NCBI RefSeq assembly: GCF_039555335.1 | Contig: NC_092635.1 | Coordinates: 47,760,052 to 47,824,051 of the forward strand | Direction: 5' to 3' | Length of the DNA stretch: 64,000 bases | Origin: Amphiura filiformis | Taxonomy: Eukaryota > Echinodermata > Ophiuroidea > Amphilepidida > Amphiuridae | Part shown: positions 22,500 to 32,562 of the stretch, piece after piece | Position numbering within the stretch: the stretch's first letter is position 1 | Layout of the letters: each line of letters begins with the position of its first letter | Translations under genes and position numbers: made by a program | Notes under the pieces: generated by a model | The model's database searches: none | Seen by the model: the letters and a program-made list of their open reading frames with translations, nothing else | Told to the model about the DNA's origin: nothing

Positions 22500-22975
22500 A
22501 AGACGATACTTGAGCCTGTGAATAATTAAAACAACAATATGTGATTTGCATAAAGAATATATTCCTATTTAAATGTTTGTTTTCACTGATCACATTATCC
22601 CCTTTTAATTTCGAGCCAAACAAATGAGGTATAACGAAGAAAATTTCATTCCAGCGCCTACAATGCGTGTACTACGCTCGCCGATCGTAACATGTAATAC
22701 TACACGAGCATCGCGCTCGACGTGTGTACACATAAGCTGACATCCACGGGAGATGTTAGCAAGCAGTCGATCGATGAACTCTGAATAAAACCGGGTCGAC
22801 CCGGTTTAAATATATGAAATTAAATTTTACTGTTATTAAAGCACTTCAGGCTTAGTCTTTTACGTGCTATTTTAGTACACCACTGGCCATTATAATTATG
22901 CAAAAAGTAGAAATCCGAGTAAAATTGAGGGCGTCGCTGTGACGCAAGACACACATTATGGCTTTAAGTAGCTGT
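22500..22975. repeat. TTAA-type repeat, inverted copy of 54390-54850
   Basis: Ends in ACATTATGGCTTTAA, complementary to the TTAAAGCCATAATGT start at 54393. The body matches 54390-54850 in reverse (AATTGAGGGCGTCGCTGT; GACGTGTGTACACATAAGC). The shared termini with 7049-7480 place it in the same TTAA family. Confidence 0.7.
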
Positions 22976-23151
22976 TGCGCACTGTTCGGACGTTTTATAT
23001 TCATAGTTTGGCCTATATCCTACATCATAAAAGATTGAGAGTTTAATTGATAATCATTCTTGTATACAATTGAATACAATAAATAAGCAACAATTACAAA
23101 TATATACTGGAGCAGTTAGTGGTAAAGTATAAGAATTTGGGCCGTTTTCTG

Positions 23152-23559
23152 TCAGCAATTAAACGTAGTGTTAAAAAAAATCCGAAAATGTCTCCTTTTT
23201 TTTAATTCAAAAAGTCCATGTCCCATCCAAAAATGAATGAGTTGTATATTAGAGTTATGTTGGTCTAGTCTGAAATTTGGTAGAGATTTCTTGATGTAAA
23301 CGTTTGTCATATCAAACAAATCCAATTGATTATTGGGTAAAATGATGTTAAACATACCTACAATGACGTTTCGTGCCACATCGTAGCACTTTATCAAATC
23401 GACTAACCAATTCTCACAGTCCTCCTCGTCTGCTTCCGGTTGGAGCTTGACGTTGGTGGCGCTGTTTTTGGGTTTTAGGAGCTGGTCATAGATATCCTGC
23501 CGCACATGATGACCTGGCCACATCTTAAATTCGTCCCTGATTGGAGTTATTGAAGGCAT
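23152..23559 (-). CDS. unrecognised open frame, possibly an exon
   Basis: 135 codons on the minus strand. The first part (MPSITPIRDEFKMWPGHHVR...DCENWLVDLIKCYDVARNV) has balanced codon use and high complexity unlike its AT-rich neighbours. A donor-like GTATGT follows VARNVIV at about 23358, so the coding part may stop there and the rest be intronic. I do not recognise the family and found no partner exons. A relic of an unknown element is the alternative. Confidence 0.3.
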   Translation of the reverse strand: MPSITPIRDEFKMWPGHHVRQDIYDQLLKPKNSATNVKLQPEADEEDCENWLVDLIKCYDVARNVIVGMFNIILPNNQLDLFDMTNVYIKKSLPNFRLDQHNSNIQLIHFWMGHGLFELKKRRHFRIFFNTTFNC

Positions 23560-23991
23560 TATAGCATTTTACAGTCTATGATTATAGGGAGTAAGTCTTC
23601 TCCTCGTAAAGAATAGCCCCGCAGGACTATATTCACACATTTCAAATATAGTTCGCATAATATTATCAAAATACTCATACAATCAAATAAAAAAGATAGA
23701 AAGTGGATTCACCTTAGTCACGTGTCATTTTATTTATAAATCTAAGTGCATGTCAAATGGGATACACTGTTCAATATAGGCCTACATGTATAAATGTATT
23801 TATTCATTATTTATTAGACCTTATTTTGCGTGGGGAAACCCAATCAGTGTGAACACTGTTTTCCATGGGTGACTAGGGGTCAAACAAAATACATCAAAAT
23901 GGTTAACAATACATAAATAATATATTTTATTATATTAAAACACATATTCAAAGATACAAGTCTGGTATTAAAAGACACTTAGGTACAGATA

Positions 23992-23993
<2 letters not shown>

Positions 23994-24032
<39 letters not shown>
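23994..24032. repeat. (TA)n microsatellite
   Basis: Uninterrupted TA run directly abutting the inverted arm of the Penelope-like element; a second TA-rich run at 26262-26290 lies beyond its other end, so the element probably inserted in a TA repeat. Confidence 0.9.
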
Positions 24033-24036
<4 letters not shown>

Positions 24037-24539
24037 CACGTATTTTTACATTTAGTTACTACTCTGAGTTTCACGCCGCTCTAGCCTACACATTGATTAT
24101 TTTTTCTTCTTTGCACGGCTTGGTGCTTTCTTTCTCTTGTTGCCATGACGGCATGTTGAAATCAGTTCGTTGCGCTTATTGATTATACCCTCCTTAAGAT
24201 TGATTATTTCTAGTTTTTCTTCTACACATAAATTGCATTGCCCTGATTCCCTTTTCATGGTGTTGGATTGTTTCAGAATTTCCCAGTATATTGAATAAGT
24301 TTTCTTTTTTCTTTTTAGACCCCATATGTATTTGGATAACTCAGTCTCTTTCTCGTATTTCTCGTTTCTTAGAGATTTGGTATGGTTATTGTATCTTGTC
24401 TTGAAAGGGCCGCTTGCTAGGCCTACGTATGATACAGACAATTCTCCTGAATTTACTGTTGCCTTATACACAACATCATCGACCACGCACTTTCCACGTA
24501 ATGGGCATTTATCCTTCTGTCTACAATTGCAAGTTTTTG
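24033..24539 (-). mobile_element. inverted 3' arm of the Penelope-like element
   Basis: Reverse complement of 25655-26199. It encodes, on the minus strand, the same GIY-YIG endonuclease C-terminus (CNCRQKDKCPLRGKC, SVSYVGLASGPFKTRY, CNLCVEEK) without any difference I can see in the protein. It differs from the direct arm by a 36-bp gap after GTGTAG that removes the 5' half of the ribozyme-like fold. The join to the RT gene is at CAAAAACTTGC. Partial inverted copies next to a main copy are a known habit of Penelope-like elements. Confidence 0.88.
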
Positions 24540-24543
24540 TAGA

Positions 24544-26097
24544 CTTATCAACCCTACAAGATCTGAAATGGGACGGGTTAGTAAACAAATGCTCGACAGA
24601 ATAAACAATGAAATACGATCAAAATCCTCCGCGAACCAATGGAGGAATACAACATCTGTCCTCGAATGGTTCAATAAGCTCCAAGACAAGAAGAAGTTGA
24701 CGTTTCTGATATTTGATATAGTTGACTTTTACCCTTCAATAACTGATGAACTTCTCGACAAATGTCTGACATGGGCAAAGCAGTACACCAATATCACTGA
24801 CATAGAATATGAAACTATCACGCATGCAAGAAGAACACTTCTGTATGACAGTAAAGGCAACGCTTGGGTGAAGAGAGACTCAACTGATCAATTTGACGTC
24901 TCAATGGGAGCATCAGATGGTGCTGAGATATGTGAACTTGTAGGGTTGTATATATTAAATGAACTTGTATTGCACCTTGATGTAGCCAGTGTAGGTCTCT
25001 ACAGGGACGATGGTCTGGCTGTCATGAGAAGCTACTCTGGCAGCAAAGCTGACAAAATAAGAAAAGATCTTATTAAGATCTTCCGCTCTTGTGGGCTGCG
25101 TATAACAGTCCAAACCAACTTAAAGTCGGCCAACTTCCTTGACGTCACCCTAGACCTTAGCACTGGCTCGCATCAGCCATACAGAAAACCAAATGATGAA
25201 CCCATGTACATCAACTCCCTATCTAACCACCCACCATCAATAATAAATAACATCCCACCAGCGATAGGGAAAAGAATATCTACCCTATCTTCTAACCAAG
25301 AGATTTTCAGTAAGGCAGCCCCTAATTATGACAGGGCCCTTAAATCATGTGGGTATAAAGACCCAATTAGTTACAGTACAAGAAATGAAACCAAGACAGC
25401 TAGCAACAGCAATAAAAAGAATAGGTCCAGAAAAATCATATGGTTCAACCCCCCATACAGTAAGAGTGTAAAAACCAACGTCGGGCGTCACTTCCTCAAT
25501 CTCATCGACAGGTGTTTTCCACGGGGGCACAAATTTGCAAAGATTTTTAACAGAAGCACGCTCAAGCTCAGCTTCAGTTGTATGAAGAACATGAAGCAAA
25601 TAATAAAATCTCACAATGCTGGTGTTATGAAGAAATCTAAACCAGAGCCTCAGGCAAAAACTTGCAATTGTAGACAGAAGGATAAATGCCCATTACGTGG
25701 AAAGTGCGTGGTCGATGATGTTGTGTATAAGGCAACAGTAAATTCAGGAGAATTGTCTGTATCATACGTAGGCCTAGCAAGCGGCCCTTTCAAGACAAGA
25801 TACAATAACCATACCAAATCTCTAAGAAATGAGAAATACGAGAAAGAGACTGAGTTATCCAAATACATATGGGGTCTAAAAAGAAAAAAGAAAACTTATT
25901 CAATATACTGGGAAATTCTGAAACAATCCAACACCATGAAAAGGGAATCAGGGCAATGCAATTTATGTGTAGAAGAAAAACTAGAAATAATCAATCTTAA
26001 GGAGGGTATAATCAATAAGCGCAACGAACTGATTTCAACATGCCGTCATGGCAACAAGAGAAAGAAAGCACCAAGCCGTGCAAAGAAGAAAAAATAA
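24544..26097 (+). CDS. Penelope-like RT with C-terminal GIY-YIG endonuclease
   Basis: The protein has 509 residues from Met at 24568, with readable homology (LINPTRSE) running back to the inverted junction, so the N-terminus is truncated. Reverse transcriptase motifs: FDIVDFYPSITDELL (first catalytic Asp), SMGASDGAEICELVGLY, and LYRDDGLAV with the DD pair (about residues 148-149). Next come NFLDVTLDL, YRKPN and SNHPPSIINNIP. The C-terminal third has a Cys cluster CNCRQKDKCPLRGKC, a GIY-YIG-like core YKATVN...SYVGLASGPFKTRYNNH and a final CNLC...NKRNELISTCRH. RT plus C-terminal GIY-YIG nuclease is the Penelope-like plan; YRDD differs from the YVDD of classical Penelope/Poseidon RTs, so I leave the clade open. 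The frame is uninterrupted, indicating a recent insertion, but it lacks the N-terminal region. Confidence 0.85.
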   Translation, partial: LINPTRSEMGRVSKQMLDRINNEIRSKSSANQWRNTTSVLEWFNKLQDKKKLTFLIFDIVDFYPSITDELLDKCLTWAKQYTNITDIEYETITHARRTLLYDSKGNAWVKRDSTDQFDVSMGASDGAEICELVGLYILNELVLHLDVASVGLYRDDGLAVMRSYSGSKADKIRKDLIKIFRSCGLRITVQTNLKSANFLDVTLDLSTGSHQPYRKPNDEPMYINSLSNHPPSIINNIPPAIGKRISTLSSNQEIFSKAAPNYDRALKSCGYKDPISYSTRNETKTASNSNKKNRSRKIIWFNPPYSKSVKTNVGRHFLNLIDRCFPRGHKFAKIFNRSTLKLSFSCMKNMKQIIKSHNAGVMKKSKPEPQAKTCNCRQKDKCPLRGKCVVDDVVYKATVNSGELSVSYVGLASGPFKTRYNNHTKSLRNEKYEKETELSKYIWGLKRKKKTYSIYWEILKQSNTMKRESGQCNLCVEEKLEIINLKEGIINKRNELISTCRHGNKRKKAPSRAKKKK

Positions 26098-26116
26098 TCA
26101 ATGTGTAGGGTTGAAC

Positions 26117-26182
26117 ACATCAGTTACCTGATGATCGTTGCTCGGCTAGAGCGGCGTGAAACTCAGAGTAGTAACTAAATGT
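26117..26182 (+). ncRNA. type I hammerhead ribozyme-like motif in the PLE 3' region
   Basis: The core CUGAUGA (26128-26134) and GAAA (26058+100=26158 to 26161) are correctly spaced. Stem I pairs 26122-26127 (AGUUAC) with 26171-26176 (GUAACU), extended beyond a small internal loop by 26117-26120 (ACAU) with 26179-26182 (AUGU). Stem II pairs 26136-26143 with 26149-26156 (8 bp, two G-U) around loop GGCUA. Stem III is 3 bp (26161-26163 with 26167-26169). The predicted cleavage triplet is GUA, with the cut after 26170. A U-U apposition at 26135/26157 next to the core is non-canonical. Penelope-like elements are known to carry such ribozymes. The copy in the inverted arm lacks the 5' half. Confidence 0.75.
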
Positions 26183-26659
26183 AAAAATACGTGTATTTAT
26201 ATTATATTATTCGCTCTGCTTCGGCATTGAGCACTCTTCACTTTTGATAGTGGACATATTATATTATTATATATATATATATATATATTAAAAATATAAA
26301 AATAGCATTAAGATACAATTCTTTTAAAAGTTCCAAGCTTGGCGGAAGTGGAGCTTTTGCAGTAGTTGGACGGTTGTTGAATGCTAAATCCCGAAAAAAA
26401 ATAAATGCTCTACTGTCAGATGTGTTGCGACAAAGAGATAGGACCAAATTTCACTGAGAATCAGCTCTTGTCCATCTATGAATGTCAGAAATAGTATTAA
26501 AAATATTGCACAGATAGATTATGCCAATATTATAGCTACAACCATGGCCAAAATGTGTTGGGACACTTATGGAAAACGTACACTATATTATGGCCTTATT
26601 TCCGTTATTATTAACGTGATAAAGTGGAGCTTTCTTTGTTGTCAAGCCTAAACCCTTTC

Positions 26660-26770
26660 CTAACACCCCAACCCTCCCCCTTCCCCACCAATCAATGTTG
26701 GGTGCCACTAGGCGCGTGTGACCAAAAAAGTAGGATTCAACATTGATCGGGGGGAGTGGGGGCTTAATTA
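26660..26770. repeat. small G/C-rich foldback, second copy of the 10955 family
   Basis: Arms CCCCTTCCCCACCAATCAAT and ATTGATCGGGGGGAGTGGGG are complementary across a 40-base loop, matching the arms at 10955-11045. Confidence 0.55.
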
Positions 26771-26935
26771 CATATCAAACCGTGCCAACACTTATGGCCA
26801 GCATTGCAGGCCAAACTGATGTTTAAGATAGCAATTATTTGAGTCATTTTGATCATAAAACGATACAGGAAAGGATAGATAATTACTTTGACTTCAATAC
26901 GTTTCATATGATGACGATTTTCATCCTACAACATC

Positions 26936-27142
26936 ATGAAAATTATTTTACTGCTGCCTAATTACGTCTTCGTGTTTTACCTAACTGCGCAAGCGCAAAG
27001 AGTACAGGTCACAGTTACCATATTTGGCGATGTCCTGCACTCACATGCAACGAAACATATCATGCTGTGCACCGTCTCAGAGGTCAAAGATACCGTGCTC
27101 GACCAGGGAAATGCCACTGATATGACGTCATTAGTGATATAA
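26936..27142 (+). CDS. short ORF with signal-peptide-like start, unassigned
   Basis: 68 codons. MKIILLLPNYVFVFYLTAQA looks like a secretory signal; the rest (QRVQVTVTIFGDVLHSHATK...) is of ordinary composition. It could be a first exon or chance. No homology recognised and no splice partner found. Confidence 0.2.
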   Translation: MKIILLLPNYVFVFYLTAQAQRVQVTVTIFGDVLHSHATKHIMLCTVSEVKDTVLDQGNATDMTSLVI

Positions 27143-27905
27143 TATTCTTCCGTTAACCATGTTGATATGCTGTAGAAATATTATTGTTATATGTAGGCCT
27201 AACCTATAACTTTTAAAATCATAATTAATTCAAACACAACTTTGGCAATACTTACTCGTTTTCGTTCGTTGAAACGGCAAAACATACTTTCTCTCCCTTA
27301 TAAATCGAATGGCAATACTTTTAAACATTTTTACCACAAAAAGTAGAATAAAGTAATTCATACCAATACCAGCAGGCTAGCTATAATCTTTTGTGTATAC
27401 ACAGCCGATCTACGAACCAAATTCCAGCCCATACGGGCTGGCGAAAATTCAATCATTTCACGAAGTTTCATGGCATGAAAAACAAACAATGAGAGACCGC
27501 TGATGTCAGATAGTGTATCAGAACTCATGAAAGAAATGAATTTTGGGGACTCGGTTCGGAAGATATCTGACGAATCTTATCAAAATACTTGTAGACCATG
27601 ACAAAATGATATTCATCTTCAATATTCCCATCCCTGCACAGATCACAAACCCGGTCCGCCAAATCCAATTTCAGTCTTCTACCTGTTTCAATCTTGAGAA
27701 TATGACTGGAACACCTTAATTTAGCTAATACGCCTATTTGAGGTGTGTTTTACATCAAAAAGATATTTTTCTGGAGTCATTGACACTAAAGTGCAATTAT
27801 TTCGAAACTTATCAAGTGAAGTTACCTCAGAATACCCATTTTGTTTTGCAACATCTTCAAGTATTTGCTTAAATATGTACATAAAAAGACTTTCATTTTC
27901 AACAC
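27143..27905. other. unassigned spacer
   Basis: No recognisable gene. Short broken frames near 27560-27780 without homology. Confidence 0.35.
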
Positions 27906-27909
27906 CTTG

Positions 27910-29395
27910 ATTGTATGGTACGAAACCCTGCCTTGCATGAAACCCTGGGTTTGGTATACGAAACCCCGAGTTTTGTATGAAACCCTGGGTTTAGTACGAA
28001 ACACTGAGTTTTGTGTCTTGTATGAAGCCCTGGGTTTGGAACGAAACCCTGAGTTTTGTGTCTTGTATGAAACCCTGGGTTTAGTACGAAACACTGAGTT
28101 TTGTGTCTTGTATGAAGCCATGGGTTTGGTACGAAACCCTGAGTTTTGTGTCTTGTATGAAACTCTGAGTTTTGTGTCTTGTATGAAGCCATGGGTTTGG
28201 TACGAAACCATGTGTTTTGTGTCTTGTATGAAACCCTGGGTTTGGTACGAAACCCCCTAGTTTTGTGTTTTGTATGACACTCTGGGTTTGGTACGAAACC
28301 CTGAGTTTTGTGTTTTGTATAAAACCCTGGGTTTGGTACGAAACCCTGAGTTGTGTGTGTTGTATGAAACCCTGGGTTTGGTACGAAACCACCTAGTTTT
28401 GTGATAAAAGTGGTTTTCCAAGTAAAGTGTTTGGAAAACCACTTTTATCACCTACTACGTGCCGACGTAGCAACCTTGTCTTCTTCTTCCCCTAGTTTTG
28501 TGTTTTGTATGACACTCTGGGTTTGGTACGAAACCCTGAGTTTTGTGTTTTGTATAAAACCCTGGGTTTGGTACGAAACCCTGTGTTTTGTGTCTTGTAT
28601 GAAACCCTGGGTTTAGTACGAAACCCCGAGTTTTGTGTTTTATATGAAACCCTGGGTTTAGTACGAAACCCTGAGTTTCGTGTCTTGTATGAAACCCTAG
28701 GTTTGGTACGAAACCCTGAGTTTTGTGTTTTATATGAAACCCTGGGATTAGTACAAAACCCTGAGTTTTGTGTCTTGTATGAAACCATGGGTTTGGTACA
28801 AACCCCCTAGTTTTGTGTTTTGTATGACACCCTGGGCTTGGTATGAAACCATGAGTTTTGTGTTTTGTATGAAACCCTGGGTTTGGTATGAAACCCAGAG
28901 TTTTGTGTCTTGTATGAAACCCTGGGTGTGGTACGAAACCCTGAGTTTTGTGTCTTGTATGAAACCTTGGGTTTGGTACGAAACCATGAGTTTTGTGTCT
29001 TGTATGAAACCCTGGGTTTGGTACGAAACCATGAGTTTTGTGTTTTGTATGAAATCCTGGGTTTGGTACGAAACCCCGAGTTTTGTGTCTTGTATGAAAC
29101 CCTGGGTTTGGTACGAAACCCTGAGTTTTGTGTTTTGTATGAAACCATGGGTTTAGTACGAAACCCTGAGTTTTGTGTCTTGTATAAAACCCTGGGTTTG
29201 GTACGAAACCCTGAGTTTTGTGTCTTGTATGACACTCTGGGTTTGGTACGAAACCCTGAGTTTTGTGTCTTGTATGAAACCCTGGGTTTGGTACGAAACC
29301 CTGAGTTGTGTGTCTTGTATGAAATCCTGGGTTTGGTACGAAACCCTGAGTTTTGTGTTTTGTATGACACCCTGGGTTTTGTACGAAACCTCCTA
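27910..29395. repeat. 45-bp tandem satellite beside POMK-like copy 3
   Basis: About 30 units of GTATGAAACCCTGGGTTTG plus GTACGAAACCCTGAGTTTTG plus TGTCTT, with point variation and a few 26-base partial units. The unit is divisible by three, so long open frames run through it on both strands in several frames (for example 323 codons on the minus strand); these are artefacts. At 28397-28452 a non-repeat insert contains the inverted words AAAGTGGTTTTCCAA and TTGGAAAACCACTTT. The unit resembles single-copy sequence in the 3' flank of POMK copy 2 at 11537-11572. Confidence 0.95.
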
Positions 29396-29602
29396 GTTTG
29401 TGATAGGGTTTTGTCCAAGGCAACAACTGAATTTTAGGTAAGCAATATTTTGTACAGAAAATGTTGCATATATCCTATAAAACCGAGAGTTTTACACTGA
29501 AACCGAGAGTTACGTCTCAGATATAAAAAAAAATGATCAAAACTCTGGTGGCAAAGGGTCATTGTGATTGAAAACGCCGTTTTTTCACAAAAACCTGGAG
29601 TT

Positions 29603-30349
29603 TTATGAATTATTGGTCAAAATAACCTTCAATCTTTGTTGTACATCTAAGTATCCTTTTAAAACTTCAGCTGCAGTAGGTCTGAGTTTTGGATCTTTAC
29701 TACGACACTTGTAGTGAAGTCTGGCCAACATGGACATGACACGCCTTCCATTGGCCACCTTTCCCATCAAGTACTCCACTACAACTGGAATCTTCCAGAT
29801 ATCTGTCTTCTCGTCAAACCGTGCTCTGTGAAGCCTACCATGTATACGTTTATTGTATTGCTCGGGAGCAGCAAATCGTTCCCCACGGACTATTCCCCAA
29901 GAGCTACAATCTGTTTTAATTCCCTTGGACGAATCAACCACAGGAATCATATCTAGATCGTTAACAATAATATGAAGATCAGATGTCACCAAAAATTGTG
30001 AGAGAGTTTTAGTTAAGAAACCACTATCGCACATGACATGAGTACCCGTTGGACTGAAATGAAGGTAATTTATTATTTTAACATAATCAAGAGAAATTCT
30101 GAATCTAGTAGCCACATTGTCTTGATGTTGTTCCTTTAAGATTCTGTTGATGTTTTTTAACGATCCAAATCTGTGATACTCCGTGACTAAGGCCGGAATT
30201 GATGGACAAAAACCAAGAAATTGAGTCACAAAAGGACTTTGTTGAAACTGTTGCATATGTGTTGCCTCAGCCATAAGGAGTCGTCTATACGACGGACGAT
30301 TCAAACGCACAAGGCTTACTTGGTATTCCTTCCATCTAGCAAGATAAAC
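29603..30349 (-). CDS. POMK: POMK-like protein O-mannose kinase, copy 3, exon 3 (kinase domain)
   Basis: Encodes 248 residues from VYLARWKEYQV (acceptor ATCAG, phase 0) to stop. It retains VTQFLGFC, TEYHRFGSL, GTHVMCDSG with catalytic Asp (about residue 245 of 385), VNDLD (268-270), APEQ, TDIWKIP and RPTA. It differs from the other copies after VSLVRL: the N-lobe segment reads NRPSYRRLLMAEATH in place of the HMDW...SQILFSS segment, and the activation region is a few residues shorter. The frame is intact. Family knowledge gives an O-mannose 6-kinase of the ER lumen; whether this N-lobe change affects nucleotide binding cannot be told from sequence. Confidence 0.9.
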   Translation of the reverse strand, partial: VYLARWKEYQVSLVRLNRPSYRRLLMAEATHMQQFQQSPFVTQFLGFCPSIPALVTEYHRFGSLKNINRILKEQHQDNVATRFRISLDYVKIINYLHFSPTGTHVMCDSGFLTKTLSQFLVTSDLHIIVNDLDMIPVVDSSKGIKTDCSSWGIVRGERFAAPEQYNKRIHGRLHRARFDEKTDIWKIPVVVEYLMGKVANGRRVMSMLARLHYKCRSKDPKLRPTAAEVLKGYLDVQQRLKVILTNNS

Positions 30350-31028
30350 CTGATCACAAAATAAAGAATATTATTTTCAATAAAACAATGACATGGGTAC
30401 ACCTGTATGGGTGTTGTTAAAGGAAAGAATTCGTAGAATGCGTGTTTTATAGTCTTCTGTTTGATTAAAAAAGGGATTTGATCTCCAATAAAGTAATTTT
30501 AACGTGAATTTGTGAAATTATCCACTATTAGCGGGATGCCCGTGTGGTCTCCCAACGCGGCATACGTACCCGCTATATGCGCGGTCAACAAAAGCGGAGA
30601 AACCTGGTTTGTTGGTCGAAAAATCCCGGTCCAGGATTTTGGATTATCGACTCAATCTTGGATTACCGACCGCTATTCTAGATCGATCATGTTTCACTCA
30701 TTGTTTATCGATCAAAAATCCGTTGATCGAGAATTGTGGAATCTTGGCGAGAAACCTGGCTATTCATTCGGGAGCTCGAGAAAACTTGGTTTCTCAATCA
30801 CAAAAAACAAGAAGAAGAAAAAGAAGAAGAACAACAACAACAACAAAACATGGTTTCTCTATCCAAAAACCTAGCTGGCAATTAAATTGTCAAATTAATA
30901 TTTGGTAAATCCTAATTTGGAAATAAAGGCCAATAATAGTTCAAATGTAAAGAACATAAATAAGAAAATCCGAATTTTACTTTGTCTCTCTCAATAACTG
31001 AAGAAAAATATGAAAACCTTCTACTTAC
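30350..31028 (-). other. intron 2 of POMK-like copy 3
   Basis: 679 bases, GT-AG ends. Contains the TCGATCGA-type repeats (about 30590-30870) shared with introns of copies 1 and 2, ending in an (AAG/AAC)n run at 30808-30848. Confidence 0.65.
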
Positions 31029-31190
31029 TTTTTTGATTGCTCCCGAACCGATTATTTTAATTAGAGTGACGTTGTATTGAATATCCTTACAGGTTAGCCA
31101 ACGATGACAAACGCCATCATTATTGAGTTGAAAATATCCCTTTCTACAATGTCTGTTAGTGTCATTCAATTGATGTTTAGTACCATTATC
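31029..31190 (-). CDS. POMK: POMK-like copy 3, exon 2
   Basis: 162 bases, phase 0, acceptor ATTCAG before GAT at 31190, donor GTAAGT. Encodes HCRKGYFQLNNDGVCHRW, WLTC and the loop IIGSGAIKK. Relative to copies 1 and 2 the residue before the loop is Ile rather than Arg, and the exon begins DNGTKHQLNDTN. Confidence 0.85.
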
Positions 31191-32562
31191 CTGAATAGAA
31201 CAAAATATGAAGAGCAGTGGCGGATTTAAGCTTTTAGCAAGTCAGCTGGTCAGTTGCTGACAAGACACCTCTTGATATTTTGGCCTACGGGCCCCCTGTT
31301 TTGTTTTTTCTACAAGGTCTATAGTAACTTCTTACAGATACGTTAAAGATGTCTTTAAAGGTGGGGTTGCTTAGCCTTCTCCTCCTTCCTCAATAAATAT
31401 ATGTATGAATGATAACAGCCCTAGCTCTACGACTACAAAAGTTCGGGCCCTATACCCCGAAAATATGCATTTTGGACATTTTGAGGTCAAAGGTCTGGGG
31501 CCCCAGGGGCCGAAATGTAATTAAATGGAGAATACTGTTTCTCAGTCAATCAAAAAGCATCAGGACTCCAAGTTGGTACAATTGTAATCCTAGATAACAA
31601 TACATTCATAAATAGGCCCATACATGTAGGTCATCTGGTATGGGCCACATGGCCCCAAATGTTTAAAGTAAGGGGAATTACATAATACACATTTAAGACG
31701 GCTAGCAGCTCTATAACTACGCAGAATCCAATCCATACTTGGACTGGTACACTCAAAGGTACCCTAGATGTGACTGTTACCAATTTAGCTCAGATTTCCA
31801 GGGTCAAGGGCCCACATGTCAAATAAAGGGACGTCCGTTTCTCAGTAACTAAAGCAGCTTCATGGCTCTATTAGGAGGTCCACTAATATCACTCAACATT
31901 TAATCTTTACGTGGGTACATGGGCACCTGCCCAGATATCAAATAGTATAGGCCCCATGGCCTTTTGTTTTAACATTTTGGGCCCTGTACCACAGGGTCCG
32001 AAATGTTACCCACATCAAGGGTCTTTAAGCCCCTGGATCCCACAGTGGCGCCACAGTGCTCTTCACGCGATTTGAATCAGTATGTGTCTGACATCCCCCT
32101 TGACAACTCAAAGAAGCAAGAAATATTCCTTGTTCTTAATAAAATACGCACTCATTCGGTAAACATCTTGATTTGGGTATAAACTAGTGTAAACTTGCAA
32201 ATGTTTGTGCGATTCGTGCGGAATAAACCCAATGTGTATCAAGTTTTACTTCCAATAGTATGAATCGGAAAGTTTCGCCCGCACGCGGATACCTCAGACC
32301 AAACTATTGCTCACTGGGCAAATTTTTACTCGAAACCAGAAGTTCCTAGGAAGCACTGTCATCCTTTTATTTATGTCAACCTTTTGTTTGTTTCTTTTCA
32401 GTCAAATTGCGAAGAAGTGCTCGCGACACACAGTTGCGAAACTTTGCCCTTGCTTTAGCTGTATAACGGTACCAGTCTACTCACTTCAATATCATGTTGC
32501 TTAAGTTCAGCATGTGAATGTAAGAATCATCTACATACCGAATCCAGAATATTCTTTCTTAC
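31191..32562 (-). other. intron 1 of POMK-like copy 3
   Basis: 1372 bases. The segment 31215-32075 is a non-coding insertion-like block rich in GGGCCC and GGCCCCA words (for example GGGGCCCCAGGGGCCGAAAT at 31498-31517, GTACCACAGGGTCCGAAAT at about 31986). The hAT-like word CAGTGGCGGA at 31217 and CAGTGGCGCC at 32043 may mark its limits, which is uncertain. Confidence 0.5.

Noticed and set aside
27841..29437. Open frames of up to 323 codons on both strands
   Set aside because: All are reading-frame by-products of the 45-bp repeat.
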